Below are positions 44,999 through 53,213 of a stretch of DNA of 64,000 bases, piece after piece (the first letter of the stretch is position 1; every line of letters starts with the position of its first letter). Source of the DNA: JAJZNI01 sp035624785 (GTDB lineage: Bacteria > Chloroflexota > Dormibacteria > Aeolococcales > Aeolococcaceae); NCBI GenBank assembly GCA_035624785.1, contig DASPQV010000025.1, positions 310,001 through 374,000 of the forward strand, written 5' to 3'. Made by a program: the position numbers and the translations under genes. The notes beneath the pieces were generated by a model, which was not told where the DNA came from, did no database searches, and saw only the letters and a list, made by a program, of their open reading frames with translations.

Positions 44999-46426
44999 AT
45001 GGCCGACCGGGTGCGACGAAGCGAGGAGCGGGAGCAGAGCGCTGCCGTGCCGGGCCAGGATCCGCCCGGGACCCGGACCGGCTACCTGCCCAACGGGCCG
45101 GATGAGCGCCGTCAGATGCTGGAGGCGGTCGGCGCCGCCTCGATCGACGACCTCTTCGCCACCGTCCCCGAGCAGCTCCGTCATCTCCGCCTCGACCTCC
45201 CCGCGCCGCTGGCGGAGCAGGACCTGGTCACCGAGCTGGAGAGGCTTGCCGCCCGCAACCGGCCGCTGGGCAGCCTCGACTCCTTCCTGGGGGCCGGCGT
45301 CTACCGCCGCTACGTGCCGGCGATCGTGCGGGCCACGGTGGCTCGCCCCGAGTTCTACACCGCCTACACGCCGTACCAGGCGGAGGCGTCCCAGGGGACG
45401 CTGCAGAGCATCTTCGAGTTCCAGTCGATGATCTGCGAGCTCACCGGCCTGGACGTCGCCAACGCCTCTCTCTACGACGGGGCGACCGCCGCCGCCGAGG
45501 CGGTTATGCTGGCGGTGGCCCACACCGGGCGGGACCGGGTCCTCGCCGCCGCCGACCTCAACCCCGAGGTGCTCTCGGTGATCCGCACCTTCGGCGGCGG
45601 GAGGCGCGTGGAGGTGATCACCTCCGGCGACATCAGGGCGGCGACCAGCCAGCACGCCTGCGTGGTGGTGGCCCAGCCGGGGTTCCTGGGGACGGTGACC
45701 GACGGGGCCGCCGCCGTCGAGGCGGCCCATGCCGCCGGAGCGCTGGCAATCTGCTGCATCGACCCGTTCGCGAGCGCGCTGCTGGCCAGCCCGGGGGAGC
45801 AGGGCTTCGACGTGGCCGTCGGCGACGGCCAGCCGCTCGGCATCCCGCCCTCTTTCGGCGGCCCTCACCTGGGTTTCATGGCGGTGCGCCAGCCCCTGAT
45901 GCGTCGCATCCCCGGACGGCTGGTCGGGATGGCCAGGGACCACGCGGGGCGCCGCGCCTACACCCTCACCCTCCAAGCTCGCGAGCAGCACATCCGGCGG
46001 GAGCGTGCCACCTCCAACATCTGCACCAATCACGCGCTGATGGCCCTGGCCGCCACCGTCTACATGGCCCGGATGGGGGCGGGCGGGATGCGCCGGGTCG
46101 CCGAGGTCAGCATCCGGCGCGCGCACCACCTGGCCGAGAGGCTCACCCGGCTCGAGGGCTTCTCGCTGGTCGAGCCGGACCGGCCCTTCCTCTGGGAGTT
46201 CGCCCTCCGGGTCCCCGGCGGCGCCGATCGGTTCGCCGCGGCGATGCGGGAGGCAGGGATCCTGGCGGGCCTGCCCCTGGGGCGGATCGACGCCGGCCGC
46301 AGCGACCAGCTCCTGGTCTGCTGCACGGAGACCACGGCCCCGGCGGCCATCGACAGCTACGTCCGGGCGGCGGAGCGCTGGGCGGCCGGCTCCCGGGTGG
46401 CCGCCTCCCAGGGGGCCGCCAGATGA
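44999..46426 (+). CDS. gcvPA: Glycine dehydrogenase (decarboxylating) subunit 1
   Basis: 475 residues; the N-terminal half of the split P-protein. YLPNGPDERRQMLEAVG opens the conserved region after a 25-residue charged tail. FLGAGVYRRYVPAIVRATV, FYTAYTPYQAEASQGTLQSI, then DGQPLGIPPSFGGPHLGFMA, LVGMARDHAGRRAYTLTLQA and TSNICTNHALMALAATVYMA follow in order. It decarboxylates glycine with subunit 2, using PLP and lipoyl H-protein; gcvT and gcvH are not in the window. The stop overlaps gcvPB (ATGA). Confidence 0.96.
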   Translation: MADRVRRSEEREQSAAVPGQDPPGTRTGYLPNGPDERRQMLEAVGAASIDDLFATVPEQLRHLRLDLPAPLAEQDLVTELERLAARNRPLGSLDSFLGAGVYRRYVPAIVRATVARPEFYTAYTPYQAEASQGTLQSIFEFQSMICELTGLDVANASLYDGATAAAEAVMLAVAHTGRDRVLAAADLNPEVLSVIRTFGGGRRVEVITSGDIRAATSQHACVVVAQPGFLGTVTDGAAAVEAAHAAGALAICCIDPFASALLASPGEQGFDVAVGDGQPLGIPPSFGGPHLGFMAVRQPLMRRIPGRLVGMARDHAGRRAYTLTLQAREQHIRRERATSNICTNHALMALAATVYMARMGAGGMRRVAEVSIRRAHHLAERLTRLEGFSLVEPDRPFLWEFALRVPGGADRFAAAMREAGILAGLPLGRIDAGRSDQLLVCCTETTAPAAIDSYVRAAERWAAGSRVAASQGAAR

Positions 46427-47901
46427 CGCCGACGCCGCCCGGATGGGCGGGCGAGGAGCCTTTGGTATTCGAGCTGGGTCGCGACTACTTGGGCGGGCCG
46501 CGTGAGGTGGCCAGCGGGGTCCCGGAGCCACCGCTGGGCGAGCTGCTTGCCGGGGTGGCGCTGCGATCCGTCCCGGCGGCCATCCCGGCTCTGCCCGAAC
46601 CGGTGCTCGCCCGGCACATCGGCCGGCTGGCCCGCCGCAACCACCACCTCCACCACGGGATCTACCCGCTGGGCAGCTGCACCATGAAGTACAACCCGGT
46701 GATCGACGAGCAGCTGGCATCGCTGAGCGGCTTCGCCGACATCCACCCGGACCAGCCCGTCGACGACGTCCAGGGCGCCCTCCAGCTGATGTGGGAGCTG
46801 GAGCGGATCCTCACCGAGCTGACCGGGATGGCCCGCTTCACGCTTCAGCCGGCCGCCGGCGCCCACGGCGAATGGACCGGGCTCCGGATGATCCAGGCCT
46901 ACCACGCCGCCGGCGGCGACACCCGGCGGACCCGGGTGATCATCCCGGACTCCGCCCACGGCACCAACCCGGCCTCGGCGTCTCTGGCCGGCCTCGAGGT
47001 GGTGACGGTGCGCAGCACCCGAGACGGCACCATGGACGTCACCGACCTGCGCTCCCGCATCGACACGTCGGTGGCCGCGGTGATGCTCACCAACCCCAAC
47101 ACCCTCGGGGTCTTCGAAAAGGACATCCTGGAGATCGCCGAGGTGGCTCACCAGGCGGGCTCTCTGCTCTACTACGACGGCGCCAACCTCAACGCCCTGG
47201 TGGGCATCGCGCGGCCCGCCGACATGGGGTTCGACGTCGTCCACCTCAACCTTCACAAGACCTTCTCGACCCCCCACGGCGGGGGCGGGCCGGGCAGCGG
47301 CCCAGTCGGGGTCGCCGCCGGTCTGACCGACTTCCTCCCCGTCCCCACCGTGGAGAGGGACGGCGAGCACTTCCGTCTCGACCACGACCGGCCCCGCTCG
47401 ATCGGCAAGGTCAGGGCACACTACGGCAACTTCGGGATGCTGGTGCGGGCCTACGCGTACCTGCGCGCCTACGGGTCCGCGATCTCCCGGGTCGCCGAGG
47501 ACGCAGTGCTCAACGCCCGCTACCTGGAGTGGCGGCTCCGCGACCTCTTCCCGACCGCGGTGGGTCCGCAGTGCATGCACGAGTTCGTGGTCACCACCCG
47601 GGGCACCCGGGTCCCGGGACTGCGCGCCCTGGACGTCGGCAAGCGCCTCCTCGACCACGGGGTCTACGCACCGACCGTGTACTTCCCGACCACCGTTCCC
47701 GAGGCCCTCATGTTCGAGCCGACCGAGACCGAGTCGAAGCGCAGCCTCGACCAGCTGGCCGACATCCTCGCCGGCATCGTCGCCGAGGCGGAGCGGGACC
47801 TGTCCCTTCTCCAATCCTCACCGCACGACACCCCGATCGAGCGGGTGGACGAAGTGGAGGCGGCGCGTCACCCGCTGCTGCGCTGGCTCCCCGAAGCATG
47901 A
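46423..47901 (+). CDS. gcvPB: Glycine dehydrogenase (decarboxylating) subunit 2
   Basis: 492 residues; the C-terminal half of P-protein with the PLP-binding Lys279 in HLNLHKTFSTPHGGGGPG. GIYPLGSCTMKYNP, LQPAAGAHGEWTGL and IPDSAHGTNPASA are seen. LTNPNTLGVFEKDI follows. It works as a heterotetramer with subunit 1 and releases CO2, passing methylamine to GcvH. It starts inside the gcvPA stop and ends inside the pyrE start, both ATGA overlaps, so all three should be translated from one mRNA. Confidence 0.96.
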   Translation: MTPTPPGWAGEEPLVFELGRDYLGGPREVASGVPEPPLGELLAGVALRSVPAAIPALPEPVLARHIGRLARRNHHLHHGIYPLGSCTMKYNPVIDEQLASLSGFADIHPDQPVDDVQGALQLMWELERILTELTGMARFTLQPAAGAHGEWTGLRMIQAYHAAGGDTRRTRVIIPDSAHGTNPASASLAGLEVVTVRSTRDGTMDVTDLRSRIDTSVAAVMLTNPNTLGVFEKDILEIAEVAHQAGSLLYYDGANLNALVGIARPADMGFDVVHLNLHKTFSTPHGGGGPGSGPVGVAAGLTDFLPVPTVERDGEHFRLDHDRPRSIGKVRAHYGNFGMLVRAYAYLRAYGSAISRVAEDAVLNARYLEWRLRDLFPTAVGPQCMHEFVVTTRGTRVPGLRALDVGKRLLDHGVYAPTVYFPTTVPEALMFEPTETESKRSLDQLADILAGIVAEAERDLSLLQSSPHDTPIERVDEVEAARHPLLRWLPEA

Positions 47902-48482
47902 GCGCGGATCGGCCCGACCCCCGCCGCGCGGAGTTGCGGGCGCTGCTCGCCGAGCGGGCCTTCCGCTGGGGCGACTTCGTGCTGGCCAGCGGCCGGCGCA
48001 GCAACTACTACTTCGACGGCAAGCAGATCACCCTGGAGGGTGGCGGGCTCGCCCTCGCCGCCTCGCTGATGCTGGAGCGCTGCCGCGAGCTGGGAGTGAC
48101 GGCGGTGGCCGGCGATGACGGCGTCGGACCGCTGCTCGGCGCCATCGCCGCGCTCAGCGCCGCGGACCGGGGACCGGCGCTCCGGGCCTTCATGATCCGC
48201 AAGGCCGACAAGCAGCACGGGACCGCGGCCAAGGTGGCTGGGCCCGCCCCCCTGCCGGCGGAGCGGACCGCGCTCGTCGACGACGTGGTCACCACCGGCG
48301 GTTCGGTGTTCCGCGCCCTGGAGGCGCTCGAGCCGACCGGGGTGACCGTGGTCGAGGCCCTGGTGATCGTCGACCGCGAGGAGGGCGGCGAGGCCGCTCT
48401 CCGCGAGCACGGGCTGGCCCTGCACGCCCTGTTCCGGCGCAGTGCCTTCAGCGCCCCCCAGCAGGTCGACGGACCGGCCTGA
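47898..48482 (+). CDS. pyrE: Orotate phosphoribosyltransferase-like protein
   Basis: A protein of 194 residues. LASGRRSNYYFDGKQIT is the OPRT opening motif (SGxxSxYYxDxR). RKADKQHGT is the flexible catalytic loop (RKxxKxHGT) and ALVDDVVTTGGSV the PRPP-binding signature. The loop VAGDDGVGPLLGAI is altered from the common MAGxExGGxPLA. It should join orotate and PRPP in UMP synthesis. The altered loop might mean a different base is used. Overlap with gcvPB (ATGA) ties it to glycine cleavage. Confidence 0.85.
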   Translation: MSADRPDPRRAELRALLAERAFRWGDFVLASGRRSNYYFDGKQITLEGGGLALAASLMLERCRELGVTAVAGDDGVGPLLGAIAALSAADRGPALRAFMIRKADKQHGTAAKVAGPAPLPAERTALVDDVVTTGGSVFRALEALEPTGVTVVEALVIVDREEGGEAALREHGLALHALFRRSAFSAPQQVDGPA

Positions 48483-48831
48483 ACCTCGGCCGACCCCATT
48501 CGCTCCGCCGCTGGGTGGCGGACGCACCCCATCCCATCGGCCAAGAGTTGTGGACAGGGAATTCCTAAACTGGTCCGGAGAGCGGCCCCCCGATGGCGCC
48601 GTCGCCCCGTCCGATCCAGCCTCCCCCGCACCGGCGTGCACCCGGCCCAGCGACAGGTCTCGGGGCGCGCCCATGAGGGCTAGCCCGGGGGGCGACGCGG
48701 GGGCCGTCTCAGGCTGAGAGCCGGCTGAGAGGTTGTTGCGACTCAACGATGTCTCAGGTTCGCGGCGCCACCCTCCTCGATGATGCCCTCAGGTTCCCAA
48801 CGCCGCCAGGGCGATCAGGAGGACAGCATCG
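48483..48831. other. Intergenic region between pyrE and the secreted-protein genes
   Basis: 349 bases. It holds the GTTGTGGAC element (48547-48570). Near the right end are GGCTGAGAGCC/GGCTGAGAGG direct repeats (about 48711-48732) and two CTCAGGTTC copies 35 bases apart (48753 and 48788), which might be binding sites for a regulator of the downstream genes. No gene seen. Confidence 0.45.
48547..48570 (+). repeat. GTTGTGGAC-N12-AAC element, copy 3
   Basis: GTTGTGGAC (48547-48555), N12, AAC (48568-48570). The tail ATTCCTAAAC is shared in similar form (TTTCCCTAAC) with the copy at 63705-63728. It lies 65 bases after pyrE and 262 bases before the next start. Confidence 0.45.
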
Positions 48832-49167
48832 ATGACCCGTCACCGCAGGCTCAGAGCAGCGATTGCCGTGGCTCCGGCCCTGCTTCTCATCGCCGCCTGC
48901 GGGCAGGCGGCGCCGGCTTCGGCCGGGCCGGCCCAGCAGGGCCAGGAAACGTCCTCGAGCGCTCCCGCATCGAGCCCCTCCCAGGCGCCGAGCAGCGGCT
49001 CCAGCATCCCGATGGCCACCCCGACCCCTGTCAGCACCGTGGCCGCGCCGTCCGGGCTGAGCGACCAGCAGATCAACCAGATCGAGGACCAGCTGAACCA
49101 GATCGACAGCCAGCTGAACCAGGCCAACCAGGGCCTGGCCAGCACTGAAGGAGACCCGTCCCAATGA
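48832..49167 (+). CDS. Short lipoprotein with a polar helical repeat
   Basis: A protein of 111 residues. Signal and lipobox VAPALLLIAACGQ (Cys near residue 22). A Ser/Pro/Ala-rich linker follows, then a C-terminal helix with a repeating heptad-like INQIEDQLNQIDSQLNQANQ, which should form a polar coiled coil. ATG with AGGAGGA about eight bases upstream. The stop overlaps the start of the next secreted protein gene (ATGA), so they form a coupled pair. No family recognised. Confidence 0.7.
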   Translation: MTRHRRLRAAIAVAPALLLIAACGQAAPASAGPAQQGQETSSSAPASSPSQAPSSGSSIPMATPTPVSTVAAPSGLSDQQINQIEDQLNQIDSQLNQANQGLASTEGDPSQ

Positions 49168-49949
49168 GAGTCCGTGCCCCCCTCCTGACCGGCATCGGCG
49201 GCTTGGCGGTGGCCGCCGCGCTCTTCGCCGGCTCAGCCCTCCCGGCCGCCGCAGACACCTCCAGCCCATCGCCGAGCCCGGCTGCCAGCCCATCGAGCAG
49301 CCCATCGGCCGGTCCGACCTCGGGTGCCTGCAGGGGCAGCACCGCCGCGGTGCTGGCCTGCATCAAGCAGCGCGCCGCGACGGCCATCGCGAACCGCGAG
49401 ACCACGCTCCAGGCCCTGACCACGGCTCTGAACAACAGCGCCAACGTCACTGCCGGTGACAAGTCGACCCTGCTGGGCCAGATCCAGGGCGACGAGTCCG
49501 GCCTCTCGACCCTGAACACCACCATCCAGAACGACACCACCGTCCAGCAGGCGTGGAGCGACGCCCAGACCATCGTCACCGGGTACCGCGTCTACGTTCT
49601 CGAGGCGCCCAAGGTCCACTTGGTGATCGCCGCTGACACCGAGACTGCCGTCGAGTCCTTCCTGCAGTCGGTGATGCCGGCGGTGCAGACCGCCATCACC
49701 GACAGCAACGCCTCCGCGGACAAGAAGGCGGAGGCCCAGGCCGCCTTCAACGACTGTGCCAGCCAGCTGGCGGCAGCCCAGTCGGAAACCTCCGGGGTGG
49801 TGGGCTCGGTGATCAATCTCGAGGCCTCCGGCTATCCGGGGAACGAGCCCACCCTGGCCTCGGCACGCCAGTCGGTGACCACGGCACGTCAGGACCTGGG
49901 GAACTGCCACAAGGACCTGGAGTCCATCCGAGAGGACCTCGGTCTCTGA
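49164..49949 (+). CDS. Secreted helical protein, unknown function
   Basis: A protein of 261 residues. Sec signal peptide (LLTGIGGLAVAAALFAGSALPAAA, cleavage near residue 30), a Ser/Pro linker, then an all-helical mature domain with repeating Ala/Leu/Gln heptads (RETTLQALTTALNNSANVTA and similar) and four Cys. It looks like a coiled-coil bundle; Asn/Asp-rich loops are common. Translationally coupled to the preceding lipoprotein gene with AAGGAGA upstream. The pair may act together outside the membrane, for instance one anchoring the other; that is inference. Confidence 0.7.
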   Translation: MRVRAPLLTGIGGLAVAAALFAGSALPAAADTSSPSPSPAASPSSSPSAGPTSGACRGSTAAVLACIKQRAATAIANRETTLQALTTALNNSANVTAGDKSTLLGQIQGDESGLSTLNTTIQNDTTVQQAWSDAQTIVTGYRVYVLEAPKVHLVIAADTETAVESFLQSVMPAVQTAITDSNASADKKAEAQAAFNDCASQLAAAQSETSGVVGSVINLEASGYPGNEPTLASARQSVTTARQDLGNCHKDLESIREDLGL

Positions 49950-50034
49950 TCTCTGGTCCCCGCAACGGGCGGAGGAGCGCCGCGCTCCTCCGCCCTCCGC
50001 CGTGCTCGGAGGTGCCAGCGCCTACCATCGCGAG

Positions 50035-50778
50035 GTGCATCGCGCCCTGGTCGCCGCGGGAATGGCCATCGCTCTGACCGCCTGCGGGAGCTCGGCTCAG
50101 CCCACCGCCACGTCATCGAGCCCGACGGCGGCACCAACCGGAAGCACCCCGGCCACGCCCTTCCCCACGGCCGCCCCATCTCCCACCTCCACTCCGAGCC
50201 CGACCGCGGACACCGAGCAGGTGACGGTCACCGCCTCCGGGGTCGGCGCCCACTACCTCCAGGCGATCCCGGTCGCGGTGCTGCACAACCAGGCCACCAG
50301 CCATACCGCCACCGAAGTGGTGGCCCATTTCACGGTTCACCACCCCGGCGGGACCTTTGCCCTCGACGCGGCCCCGGTGGCCCTGGCTCCCGGTGAGACC
50401 CTGGCGGTGGCCGCCCTCTGCACCGACTCGTGCCAGGGCGCCACCAGCACCGAGGTGAACGTCGGTGTCGGGGGTTGGTCGCCGGGGCCGGCACCCGCGG
50501 TCCTCACCGCAGCCGGCGGAACGTACGCCTGCGGCTCACCGTGCGGCGGCGGGGGTGGATACACGGGCGCCGTCACCGGGACGTTGAGCGGCGCCCTGGG
50601 CGCCGGCACCCTGGTCAACCTGTTCGTGGCCTGCAGCGACGGCGCCGGCGCCATCGTCGGCGGCGGGGTCACGCAGCGGCTCTGGCCGGGCGGAGGAGCG
50701 GCGGTGAACGTCTCGGTGCCGGTGCTGGTCAGCTCCCTACCAGCGTCGTGCCAGCTCTACGGGGCGGCGGCGGAATAA
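50035..50778 (+). CDS. Putative lipoprotein with beta-rich domain
   Basis: A protein of 247 residues. Lipobox AGMAIALTACGSS (Cys near residue 16), a Thr/Pro/Ser linker, then a beta-rich domain (VTVTASGVGAHYLQAIPVAV) and a Gly-rich region with paired Cys (ACGSPCGGGGGYTG). GTG at 50035 with TACCAT six bases upstream (50023-50028), a leaderless start. Third extracytoplasmic gene in a row, but with its own promoter. Function unknown. Confidence 0.7.
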   Translation: MHRALVAAGMAIALTACGSSAQPTATSSSPTAAPTGSTPATPFPTAAPSPTSTPSPTADTEQVTVTASGVGAHYLQAIPVAVLHNQATSHTATEVVAHFTVHHPGGTFALDAAPVALAPGETLAVAALCTDSCQGATSTEVNVGVGGWSPGPAPAVLTAAGGTYACGSPCGGGGGYTGAVTGTLSGALGAGTLVNLFVACSDGAGAIVGGGVTQRLWPGGGAAVNVSVPVLVSSLPASCQLYGAAAE

Positions 50779-50855
50779 CTCCGGCACGGCGCGGCCGGAG
50801 ATGGCTTTCCGGCTCACCGGCGGATGAAAGGGGGAGCTGCCTCCGGCGCGCCGCG

Positions 50856-51545
50856 CTAAGCGTGGGAGCAAACCGGCCAGGCCACCGAGTCGCCGGACGC
50901 GAACATGCTCGCGGCGATGGTCGCCTGCTGCGTCGGGTCCCAGATGTTGGTCCCGCCGTGCGCCTTGAAGGTGGACATCAGGAACTGGAAGATGCCGTAG
51001 TACGGTCCGGCGGGGTTGTAGGCGTCGGGGCGAAGGCCGGACTCGCACTCGGCGGTGCGCAGCATCCAGTTCGGGTCGACGCCGTCCGCCTCCGCCGCGG
51101 CCGTGATGATGGCCTGGATGCTCCCGGGCGGGTAGCTGGCCGGCGGCGCGGTGGGCGCCGGCGGCGGCGTCAGGACAGTCACCAGGGGCGCGGCTGGCAG
51201 GGTGACCAGCGCCGGGGCACCGGGGGCGGCGGGGGCGGCGACCAGCTGATGGGGTGGGTCCGAGCCCGGCTGCTCTGGCCAGATGGCGCGGTAGCGGAGC
51301 AGGGAGCTGGCCAGCCCTGAGCCGGGCGAGCTGGCCGCCGGGGCGGTGGTGGCGGCCAGGGTCACGGCGCCGCCCACCGGTATGATGGCCAGCCCCACCA
51401 CCAGCTCGGTCAGCCGGCGGGACAGCCGGATCCCGATCCCGAGTCGAGCTCGGCGCCGGATGGGGAGGCGGAACGACTCCCGGAACCGCGCCGGCAACCT
51501 CCCGGCCTGGCGGGCCAGGGCGGCGGCGCGGGCAACCAACCTCAC
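50856..51545 (-). CDS. Secreted lytic transglycosylase / Rpf-like protein
   Basis: A protein of 229 residues. A basic N terminus, one membrane/signal helix at about 46-68 (LTELVVGLAIIPVGGAVTLA), a Pro/Ala linker, then a lysozyme-fold domain: IITAAAEADGVDPNWMLRTA, ECESGLRPDAYNPAGPYYG with the catalytic Glu, and GIFQFLMSTFKAHGG. This matches transglycosylase/Rpf-type muralytic enzymes. GTG start with GAGGAGAGG about nine bases upstream. A long structured leader (51546-51715) precedes it, a position where actinobacterial muralytic genes often carry c-di-AMP riboswitches. Confidence 0.82.
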   Translation of the reverse strand: MRLVARAAALARQAGRLPARFRESFRLPIRRRARLGIGIRLSRRLTELVVGLAIIPVGGAVTLAATTAPAASSPGSGLASSLLRYRAIWPEQPGSDPPHQLVAAPAAPGAPALVTLPAAPLVTVLTPPPAPTAPPASYPPGSIQAIITAAAEADGVDPNWMLRTAECESGLRPDAYNPAGPYYGIFQFLMSTFKAHGGTNIWDPTQQATIAASMFASGDSVAWPVCSHA

Positions 51546-51715
51546 AGGGACAACCTCTCCTCACCGCCCCGACGTTCCCCCTACCGGTCATCCGCTCCAC
51601 GGGCGAACGACGGGACACCTCGGTCTCCGTTCCACCGTGGATTCGGGCGGTGGGCCGCAGATCGGCGGGGCCGCCCCCGCCGGACCAGGACGTGATCGGA
51701 TCGCTCCGCGACCCG
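51546..51715 (-). promoter_or_regulatory. Long structured leader of the transglycosylase gene, riboswitch-like
   Basis: Downstream of a possible -10 (TAGGGT) the minus strand has about 170 GC-rich bases before GTG 51545. Fragments recall the c-di-AMP (ydaO) riboswitch, for example CCCGAATCC and later GACCGGTAGGG close to the ribosome site. But the expected GGGGUGAAU element is not clear, so the identity is unproven. The 414-base gap to the pilin gene holds nothing else apart from AAAAAGTCTA (51851-51860). Confidence 0.3.
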
Positions 51716-51959
51716 CGGACCCTACCACAGGCGATGGGGGTTTGTGCAAGCAACAGGCCGTCGGCATGAGCCACCACCCCGCCGCGGGACCGGGTGGCTG
51801 GCGTCGGGGCCGGGAGACCCTCGTATCGGGGCTGCGACCGCGTTGCAACCAAAAAGTCTAAACGCGGCGAACGGATCGGCCCTAGCATCGACGTCACTGA
51901 AGCCCCGTGGACGTCCAACGCCGGGGCCGAGAATCAGGGTTGCCGGGAGCGGCGGATAG

Positions 51960-52169
51960 GTGTCCGATTTCACCAACTGGGTGAGAACCAAGCTGGGGGA
52001 TGCCCTTCGTCGCGTCCACCGCCAAGCCGACGACGAGTCCGGTCAGGGCATGGTGGAGTACGGCATGATCCTGATGCTGATCGCCCTCGTCGTCATCGTG
52101 ATCCTGACCGTGGCGGGACATCAGGTCAGCAACATGTTCTCGAACGTCAGCAACGGGCTGGCCACGTGA
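51960..52169 (+). CDS. Flp/Fap-type pilin
   Basis: A 69-residue class IVb pilin. After a 24-residue cytoplasmic lead the prepilin-peptidase region reads ESGQGMVEYGMILMLIALVV, with the Gly, Glu and Tyr pattern of Flp pilins, and a single hydrophobic helix, ending at residue 69. Flp pilins are assembled by the Tad machinery; no tad genes are in the window, so this copy stands alone. GTG start; a TAGCAT box about 70 bases upstream could be the -10. Confidence 0.9.
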   Translation: MSDFTNWVRTKLGDALRRVHRQADDESGQGMVEYGMILMLIALVVIVILTVAGHQVSNMFSNVSNGLAT

Positions 52170-52251
52170 GGTCCCGGCCGCCTGGCTGGGGGGCCCGGGA
52201 CAGGAGGGGGCAGCGGCGAAGGGATGAGCCGGCCGTGCGCGCCGGGCCGGC

Positions 52252-52833
52252 ATGCCGTCAGACTCGGCGGAGATGGCGGCGGCTGACGATCTCCTCGAGG
52301 AGCGGCCCATCGAGCGGCGAACCGTCTTTCAGGGCCGGCTGCTCACCCTCCACTGCGACACCGTGCAGACCGCCGCAGGGTCACGAGCCACCCGCGAGGT
52401 CCTCGACCATCCCGGCGCCGTCGGGATCGTCGCCACCGACTCCCAGGGTCGGATCCTGCTGGTGCGCCAGTGGCGCCATGCCGTCGGTCGGGCGCTCTGG
52501 GAGATTCCGGCGGGGACCCTGGGCCGGGGAGAGGAACCCGAGGCGGCCGCCCGGCGCGAGCTTGCCGAGGAGACGGGGTATGCGGCGAGCCGGTGGCGGC
52601 GTCTCGGCGCAGGTCCGTCAGCGCCGGGCTACAGCGGCGAGATCCTCCACTTCTATGCCGCCAGCGAGCTGACCCTGGGTGAGGCCCACACCGACCCCGA
52701 CGAGGTGCTGGTCTCACGCCTCTTCACCGCCGAGGAGGTGGGCCGTCTGGTGGCCGACGACGAGGTCGACATCAAAACGGTCGCCGGCCTCTGCCTCGCC
52801 GGTCTCGGCCGAGCTGCCGGAGCCGGATGGTGA
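52252..52833 (+). CDS. Nudix hydrolase (ADP-ribose pyrophosphatase-like)
   Basis: A protein of 193 residues with the Nudix box GEEPEAAARRELAEETGY. The flanking EIPAGTLGRG and LLVRQWRHAVGRALWE are typical of ADP-ribose/NDP-sugar pyrophosphatases of the NudF group. PGYSGEILHFYAA matches the C-terminal substrate region. It probably hydrolyses ADP-ribose or a related diphosphate. ATG at 52252, or 52273. The stop overlaps the next start. Confidence 0.9.
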   Translation: MPSDSAEMAAADDLLEERPIERRTVFQGRLLTLHCDTVQTAAGSRATREVLDHPGAVGIVATDSQGRILLVRQWRHAVGRALWEIPAGTLGRGEEPEAAARRELAEETGYAASRWRRLGAGPSAPGYSGEILHFYAASELTLGEAHTDPDEVLVSRLFTAEEVGRLVADDEVDIKTVAGLCLAGLGRAAGAGW

Positions 52834-53213
52834 CCGAGCCACCCGGCAGCCCCAGCTCGGATGAATTGGTCCAGCGGGCAATCCGCGACCTCATCCACTC
52901 GGTACCCGGCGAGGAGGAGACCACCGCCCCGCCGGAGGCGTCGCCGACCTCCCAGCCCTGGGCCGAGACGGCGTCGCCGTCTGCCAAGAGCAAGCGGCCC
53001 CTGGAAGCGGTTCTCGCCGAATACGCCGCCAGGGTGGAGGCGTCGCCGGACGCGAGGGCCAACCTGCCATCCGAGGCCCACCCGTCGGTGACCTTCTACG
53101 AGAGGTTCGGCCGGGCCGGGGGCGGGGGCGATGGGCGGCGGCGACGGCGGCGGAGGGTCGCGGCCCGGCGGCGCCGCGGTGGCGCTGGCGGCGGCCGCGG
53201 GCGGAGCGGGTGA
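52830..53213 (+). CDS. Disordered Arg/Gly-rich small protein
   Basis: About 127 residues. An N-terminal helix (DELVQRAIRDLIHSVPGEEE), a Pro/Ser-rich middle and a very basic tail of Gly and Arg (GRRRRRRRVAARRRRGGAGG). The tail could bind nucleic acid or be a low-complexity extension. GTG overlapping the Nudix stop, with an ATG three bases earlier also possible. The end overlaps the HAD gene (GTGA). No family recognised; the reading frame is supported mainly by the overlaps on both sides. Confidence 0.5.
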   Translation: MTEPPGSPSSDELVQRAIRDLIHSVPGEEETTAPPEASPTSQPWAETASPSAKSKRPLEAVLAEYAARVEASPDARANLPSEAHPSVTFYERFGRAGGGGDGRRRRRRRVAARRRRGGAGGGRGRSG

